Of a stretch of 64,000 bases of DNA, positions 57,421 to 64,000 are shown one piece after another. Position 1 is the first letter of the stretch, and the number at the start of each line of letters is the position of its first letter. The notes beneath the pieces were generated by a model. The model was given only the letters and a program-made list of their open reading frames with translations. It was not told the origin of the DNA and did no database searches. Source of the DNA: Drechslerella dactyloides (lineage: Eukaryota > Ascomycota > Orbiliomycetes > Orbiliales > Orbiliaceae); the NCBI GenBank assembly GCA_020064725.1, contig JAGTWJ010000011.1:1116001-1180000 (forward strand). Direction: 5' to 3'. Position numbers and translations under genes: made by a program.

Positions 57421-60400
57421 TAGCCAAGCTCTATACCACATGCATATATAGCAGCGAGAGCGCCACGGAGAAATGCGACGACCTACCATGGCCAGCATGA
57501 GTGGCGACAGCGTCCGTCATTTCAGGAGGCTGTCAGTAGTGGTAGTGATATGTCTCCGGCGGGAGATTGAGCCGGAGCGGAAGTCGCGGTGAGGCCTAAT
57601 TGTCGGAGGTCAGGGCGTGGGACGGGAGTATCATCGAGTATCGCTGAACGCGGGCATGTCGGAAGGGCAAGAGGCTGATCGAAAGTGCGTTCGGCAGTCG
57701 GAGCGCGTGGAATCGAGTGCGGCCGCAAGGGAGGCCCGTCCGGAGAAAGGAGAAGGAACCAAGAGCGCAAACGAAGGTGAGTGAAATGAAACGCTCCGTC
57801 GTCGACAGACGCAACGGTGGCTACTCGACGGTTTCCTTCGACGAGGTCGGAAGTCAGGGGGACAGCCACAGTGACAGCTTGGGCTGGGCGGCGCATTGGC
57901 GAGGGCGATGCTTGGGGAAGGTTCAAGCTGAGCTGCCAGTTTGGCTGCATCCAACGTTCTGCCAACGCACTTTGTTCGCCGCCAAGCAGCGCGCCATTTC
58001 GAGATTCCAGGCACGCCAGATGGACATCGTGATGCGGAATGTGCGGTAGCTCGGGCGTGCATTGCATTGCGAAGGATCGGGGCTGCACTGCATATAAAAC
58101 CTTAATTTACGCCGGAGAATGTGGCATCATGCACCGCTACCCCGTTCTCCTAACTCTCGTCATTTCAGCCGGCCGGCCTCTCTCTCGCGCATGGATGGAC
58201 ATATCTGCAAGCCGAAACGACCTCGTGTCGTGAACGCAATGCAGGACGCTAGGATCTAGGGGGTCTCGAAACTGCTGGCTGCCCTGCGGATGCCTCGCTA
58301 ACCGCAGGCTGAACCTTCTCTTGAAGGAATCCAAGCTCAATGCATCGTGATCTTGAAACTCAACTACACCTCGAGCTCATGTCGACACGCGCACGCGGGG
58401 ACGGTCGAATTCAGAAAAGCGCACTTCTGTCGATCCTGACTAAATTTTGAAGGTATGCCATGCAAGGAAGTTAACTAGGCCACATCGGACATAAGCTTCG
58501 TGGTACGAATCATACCTGTCCGTCACATACTCAAGCATTAGCTACCATAGTCTGAATTTGGTCGACTGAGACCTGCTCGTATTGTGTTACAGCATCGATT
58601 GAGGGCAAGCTCCTCTAATTCCGGCTAGCCTGCATTCATCAGAGCAGCTTCTGGCAAACAATGTTAGAGGCTCAAATTCAATTGAGCATCATGCGCCATT
58701 AGAATTACGGTATATTGGTATCTTCTACCATGGATACCACAAGGATTAGGCGTTATAGTGATATTTATATGCTGAAGTCGCAAAACTAGTATGGAAGTCC
58801 CCTATGTATAATCATATGATCGTGTGACCACAGACTTGCCTTGATAAAATATTGCTCTAGTCCTAAGCTTGACAATTACCACGGTTGTTAACCCGTCAAT
58901 AAATACTGATATACGAATTAGGATCATGGAAACTGGCACGCCAGAGCGCATACGCACTCTCGAATATCGTAGAATATACCTGGGTACTTTGCGCCCTATA
59001 TATGGATGCCTCAATTTGCAATATTTCCGTAGGTATCGATATCGGCACAGGTTTCGGTGCTATATTTTGCAAGGCTTATTTGTGGTGACTTGAACCATTC
59101 CGCGAAATTAAATGCACATTTGCGGAAGCGGGAAGCAATTTAGATCAATAATTATGCTACGATCAATATATATGTCACTGGTACCGAGCTCAGGTCGAAG
59201 TCTAGCTAGATTAGTATAAAATATCTGTATATAAGTACCTATCGATATATCACCTATGTATACGCGTGTGACGACGAAGTATAGCATAGCAAGAGATTAA
59301 ACCCACCTGTATAACGTTGCGAGACCGGCTAGGTTACGCGAACTCAATTAGAAACAAAGTATCACTACTTTCCCCAAGGCGTCGACTAGCTTCACGCGTA
59401 GATACTAAGTACCTGCGCGTGGAAATTAACTTGAGAATTTATTCAGCCAAATTATAAACTAGAAACTTGTGGCATGCGCCTGTTCCACCACTTAGCGTAC
59501 TTTTACGCGTATACGTCGACTCCTGAACATCCCCTGTTTTACTCAAGTCGCGAAACTCCAAAGCCAGATCTGCCGCACACGCGCCCCGCACTCGCAAACA
59601 TGAACATTCGAACGCGTGATACTCGAGAGGTCGGATCCGAGATATCGCAGCTTTGCGGGATCGCGGCTATCCCCGGCCGGAATTCGGCATGTGTGTCTCG
59701 TCCAGAGGTATATATACCTCAGGCAGGCGTGAACACGAGCATGAAGCCGCGCGTCCCTCGGTTCCGAGAACTCACGGACATTTCGAACGCTGATTAACAC
59801 CGCGCTGTAGGCATGCATGCATGAAATCCACTTGAAACCGTATGTCTGCGAGATCGTCTTTTGACTTGAAACCAGCTTCCGAGAATCGGAGTCCGCTCGT
59901 GATCCGCGAGTTAAGTTGTGTTTAGATTTCGCAATATGCGGGACCGGACCCTATCTATCAACTGACGTCAGGACATACCGCGGACCCATGTCACTCGATG
60001 ATCAGGATAACGAAAATCACGAATCAGTCCAGCGCACCGGATGATATCTTTAGGAAGCTCCAAAGACGACTTGACAGCCCAGCCCTCACAAACCGGGTAA
60101 TTCGCTACAATTTAGTCTTAACGATAGCGAACTTCTTGAAGTAGTTCGATAAACGCCTCGGAACCCCTGGATCTGATAATTCGACGCCTGGATCCGGCAG
60201 GCTCATTTGACGCGCGAAAATCTAAAACACCTTCCCCACACCCTCGGTGCGCACGTGGATTCGAGACCCGTAGATACATACTCGTCCGGGCATCTTGCGT
60301 ACCTGCAGCGGTGTGGATCTCAAACTTAAAAACTGCCAGAAAATCAAAAGATCAGATCAGGCCAACGGACGTCTATAGATCTTCGGGACCCTGAATGGAG

Positions 60401-60653
60401 ACCCTACGCGCTTGTCAATCAGCTGATCAGTCGACCTCGTTTCGAGTTCGCTTCGCACGTAAATCATGCATGAATCACGAAGGAGTAGACGGAGAACTTC
60501 TAGAACCACGTGTATCAGCTGTACATACCTCAACCGGATCGCTGCTCCAAGTAGAAGGACTACGCTCGTTGAGAAGATACATACGGCAGCTACAAGGTAA
60601 AACTCTCACTTCCAAGCCTGCAAAATTTTTACTTGAATATATGTTAACTATAC

Positions 60654-61157
60654 ATGTTTATACCTGTACACCCTGCACCTGCGAGTTCTCAACAACTAGA
60701 ACCAAGAAACAAGAAATCTAAAACACCAAGAAAATGTAGACCTGAGATTTACATAATCGCATACTGGATTGACGTCCATCGCCCCAGCACGCCATACTCG
60801 CATGCACCGCCTTCCATCACGAGCGAGACGCCCCAACCAACCTGCTCCCCACCGCTGCCCATCGACCGGGTTCCGCCCGGCTACCGTCGAGCTGATAAGC
60901 TCAGCTTCAAACAACTGACAAGGGAGCTACCCGCACCTTCCAAATCGCACATCCGACTGCGATCGGTCCAGCAAGATCGGCTTCACGGCAGCAAATACGA
61001 GCCCGTGGCCGAGGGACTGCTGCCGGACAGCGGACACTTCGAATCGCTGGGCTCGCAATCCGGTCTTAGCCATAGCACTAGCTATTATGATTACATGCTT
61101 GCGAAGTATAAATCCATGTATTATGGTTTAAATTTTTTTCCCATGCTGGAAGTTTAG
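60654..61157 (+). CDS. Orphan ORF, unknown, possibly the last exon of a gene
   Basis: An open frame of 167 codons; residues from about 75 on (PIDRVPPGYRRADKLSFKQL... to YKSMYYGLNFF) look protein-like, with balanced composition and a local rise in G+C against the A/T-rich surroundings. The first 70 residues are Pro/Ser-rich and irregular, so the true start may be further in or in a missing upstream exon. I do not recognise it and no partner gene is visible. It may also be a chance frame. Confidence 0.25.
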   Translation: MFIPVHPAPASSQQLEPRNKKSKTPRKCRPEIYIIAYWIDVHRPSTPYSHAPPSITSETPQPTCSPPLPIDRVPPGYRRADKLSFKQLTRELPAPSKSHIRLRSVQQDRLHGSKYEPVAEGLLPDSGHFESLGSQSGLSHSTSYYDYMLAKYKSMYYGLNFFPMLEV

Positions 61158-62867
61158 GTAGTCGCAGGCATCAGGCAGGTAGGCTATGGGCAGGCAGGCG
61201 TGGTTCGTCGAACCGGAGATACGGTACAACAATGGCGTTTGAAAGACGTCATGATATAATATGATGCGGATTGCTGGCAATTGCTTCGACGTTCGCCGTC
61301 CTGCTCAGTTTGTAAGATTGGCCGAAACGGGAAGCCGCAGATGTTTCCTGGCCGGGTCCCTGGCGATATCTCACGGCTAGGCGACAGTGAAATTGACGGG
61401 GGCGTCAATTGCCAGCTTGTGCTCGTACACTCCGAAGCTGGAGTTTAAGTTTGGCGAATCGATTCGATTGGGGGTGTTTACTTTGCGGTTTGATTCGGTT
61501 CGCTGTGCGCGTGGTGCTGAGTAGAGGGATGGAGGGATGTGCGCGGACGGCATGGCAGGGAAGAGGGCACAAAACGAGGAGGGGGGAATGCTCAGGGTTC
61601 CTGCAGGTGTTTCTGTATCACTGGAAGCCCGCTTATCAGGCCGCGGGGGTGTTCAAGTTCGTCAGGTAGGGAATTTTGATCAAGGGTTTGGGTTTTTGTT
61701 GGGGTTGTGGTTAGTTGTTGGTTCGTTCATCATGTGTTTCCTCTGTGGGATTTTTCACGATACAGCAATATGGACAGCGTGTTGGACATTTAAACGGCCT
61801 TGCAGAGGTGGACACTTCTTGTCGCGAAACCAGCGTGTTCTATCTGGTCTAGCACCTCAGGCTAAACATCGTCGCGGAGGAAAATGAGATCATGGTGACA
61901 GCGAGGAACTAAAGGAGGGGTAGCACCGTGCGATATATGCTTTTCTAGATCCAACTTAGGCGTCGCACAATCCAATGCATAGTGTCACCAGCTGCAAAGT
62001 TCGCATTAACATTCGGGCTAGTTGCCGCCGTGTAGCTTTTCGCAAATTGCATTGCATTGCAATAATGAATTGATCGAGTCCTATATTGACATCGCTCCAC
62101 CTAAGTTACATGACGTGACGGCGCTCCGTCTAAGAATCAAGGTCGCTAGCGAGATCGAAGGAGGACCAAGGCAGCGACTCCCGATAGTATAGCAAGAGTC
62201 GATCAATTCTGCGCGCAGCAAAGGACGGGACATACCGGCTGATCCCAGACAGTGTTTCGTTCGCGTTCTCGAGCCAAGAAATGCGTTAATGGAGTGACCA
62301 TGATGCTAACGTCGGGCACGATGCGGCGCTCGTGAGGACGGCTCGTGCGATAAACGTGCTATTCTCAGATCTCGATGGCCACGGCCAACAGGCTGCTGCT
62401 GTATATTTCTGTCTGTATACCGGGTGGTCTCACATGTATGGTTGTGGAATGGAATGGAGGCCGCACCGGCTGGTCTCGCGAGAACGTTCCGCGAACGAAA
62501 CGTTCGAAACGCCGATATGCAAATCCAATACTTGTATCAATTCCAAACCCATTCCAAGAATCTAATACAGAAGTAATACGAAAACACAGTCTCGACACCA
62601 GCCGAAGCACTTACTTGCTCTGGAAGTAAACAGACGACTAAAGATTACAGACTGGGTTAATGCGGTGAGAGAGATGCTCTGAAACGGGGACGGCGCTCGG
62701 ATGCTGTGGACGGGAGCAGTGAATGAGCGACAGAGCATATTAATTGCGGGTCGATAAATCCTGCATGCATGCATACACATGTTTATGCATCACGACAGCG
62801 AGCGGAAGCGAACAGCCTGCCAGCGCGCATCATGTCATGTTACATCACACGCGAAAGAGCAGCCCGC

Positions 62868-62887
62868 CCATCCATCCATCCATCCAT
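62868..62887. repeat. Tetranucleotide microsatellite (CCAT)5
   Basis: Five exact copies of CCAT, seen directly. Confidence 0.9.
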
Positions 62888-63760
62888 CCGTCGATTGACA
62901 AGTCCTCCGCGGGAGGTGAACTCAACCTGACTACACATACTCGTACAGGCTTTATCGATATCGAGGTTCGGAACGAGGTGGGCCGCGCCATACGATCCAG
63001 ATGCCACACCGACTGAAACCAGAGGGCCGTAGGAGGCAATCTATCGGCTGCCAAGCTTACTATCGGTGTTTTGATTCTCCACCGAGATTATAATTATCAA
63101 CGGGCCCGTCACGGCCAGGCGCAGGGTTGCAGTCGGATAGATAGCAACACCAGATACGGTAATACGGTCACCTGTGAACGTTAGTTATTTCAAGCCCGGC
63201 CGTTCTTAATGTCTTGTTTTTCATTTGCGGCTAAACAATACACTTGGACATCGATGATTACTTAGTATATTCACGCTCCGTGGTTACTAGTGACATTTAA
63301 TAATTTTCTTGTCCTAATTGTATTTTTAGAAAAGTTGCCGCCCGCCGAGCCTACCAAGGAGTGTAAGGCTCAAGCTCGGGCTCCCAAAGACGAAAAAAGA
63401 GGCTCGCCACCAGCGGGCAAGTGATCCTCCTAGGCCATGGCGCAGCCCTACCTGTCCGCCCGTCGATGCGTGGTTTGCGAACGTACCAGTACATGTGGCC
63501 GATGGATTCAGACCATTCTGATTTTTGGGGACACCGCTGCAGCAGTTATTCCGGTGTACCGGCCATAGGATTTCGAATTGAATCGAACCCAAGGGATCAC
63601 GCTATCGTTATGGTCCCCTCCCTTATGACATGAAGGCACAAGCCGTCGGCACCCTCCATGTCCAGAATCTGCCCTGCAGGCTGCAGCTTGCTCTGGCTGA
63701 ATCCTTGGCTGGGGCCAATTTAAAGGAACAGACTTTTTTCTTTTCTTCTTTTTCGTCCTT

Positions 63761-63780
63761 GCTGGCTGGCTGGCTGGCTG
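63761..63780. repeat. Tetranucleotide microsatellite (GCTG)5
   Basis: Five exact copies of GCTG, seen directly, preceded by a T-rich tract. Confidence 0.9.
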
Positions 63781-64000
63781 GGGATCGGAGTAGAGTTCAC
63801 GTTCACGGGTGCCAGTGGCATTTTTGCGCACGCCCCCACCGAACACCCCTGGTCACTCACGTCTGCCAAACCATGTCTGGAGATACAGTAAATCCGCCAT
63901 TTGTGATGCGTATTCTCGTCTTATCATCTGGTAATTTCGATGGCCTGCCGTTCTCTTTTTGCATCCGGCACATCTGAGTGCGGATCCATCAGGCTGCCGG

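Larger units (their letters stand above)
57421..64000. other. 6.6 kb gene-poor stretch to the right edge
   Basis: No recognised gene on either strand. Frames such as 58088-57522 (minus) overlap others of equal quality on the opposite strand in a GC-rich patch and are not called. The best coding candidate is the plus frame ending at 61157. Two microsatellites are listed separately. The right end (63,872 on) has an ATG frame of 34 codons that may be the start of a gene continuing outside, but support is weak. Confidence 0.5.

Noticed and set aside
57522..58088. 188-codon minus-strand ORF upstream of the ZIP gene
   Set aside because: Overlaps a comparable plus-strand frame, has Pro/Arg-rich low-quality sequence and no homologous motif.
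63872..63977. Possible first exon at the right edge (MSGDTVNPPF...)
   Set aside because: Only about 20 residues before a possible GTAATT donor; the window ends before any confirming exon.

Overview
The window is nuclear DNA of a filamentous ascomycete (Pezizomycotina). The evidence is many short spliceosomal introns (about 45-80 nt, GT...CTRAC...AG), a balanced base composition in genes, and proteins typical of that group: a HET-domain protein, a Zn2Cys6 regulator, Tos1, an Scm3 CENP-A chaperone and a fungal LMBR1-type transporter. I cannot fix the order; a Eurotiomycete-like fungus is a guess. All gene models were spliced by hand; every model called with high confidence stays in frame through every junction and ends at a stop.

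Layout, left to right. 0-12.3 kb: a doubtful small gene, SCM3 (+), then on the minus strand a membrane-anchored cysteine synthase-like protein (MCY1 type), an NDUFAF7-type methyltransferase, transcription elongation factor TFIIS and actin capping protein beta. 12.6-20 kb: CFT1 (minus, 8 exons) and, divergently, an LMBD1-type transporter. 20-25 kb: a HET-domain gene with two lesions, and a stand-alone domain of the NIF3/YqfO insert type. 25.9-31 kb: TOS1-like cell-wall protein and an F-box protein. 32-40 kb: an ANCHR-like zinc protein divergent from KRE33/NAT10, then ERG10. 40.1-43.2 kb: a Zn2Cys6 transcription factor containing a GC-AG intron. 43.2-50.9 kb: a long stretch without a recognisable gene. 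50.9-57.4 kb: CIA2 (MIP18 family), SNU114 and a ZIP zinc transporter. 57.4-64 kb: a second gene-poor stretch.

Most genes are housekeeping: RNA processing (CFT1, SNU114), transcription and ribosome biogenesis (TFIIS, KRE33), centromere identity (SCM3), cytoskeleton (CAP2), mitochondria (NDUFAF7 type, MCY1 type), Fe-S delivery (CIA2) and sterol precursor supply (ERG10). They are independent transcription units, not an operon or a metabolic cluster. The accessory character is confined to the HET pseudogene candidate, the F-box protein and the two gene-poor stretches. I found no complete transposon, no CRISPR array, no rRNA and no confident tRNA. I did not find a convincing new multi-gene system; the strongest oddities are the damaged HET gene, the GC-AG intron in front of the zinc cluster, and perfect palindromes in the long gap upstream of the regulator.
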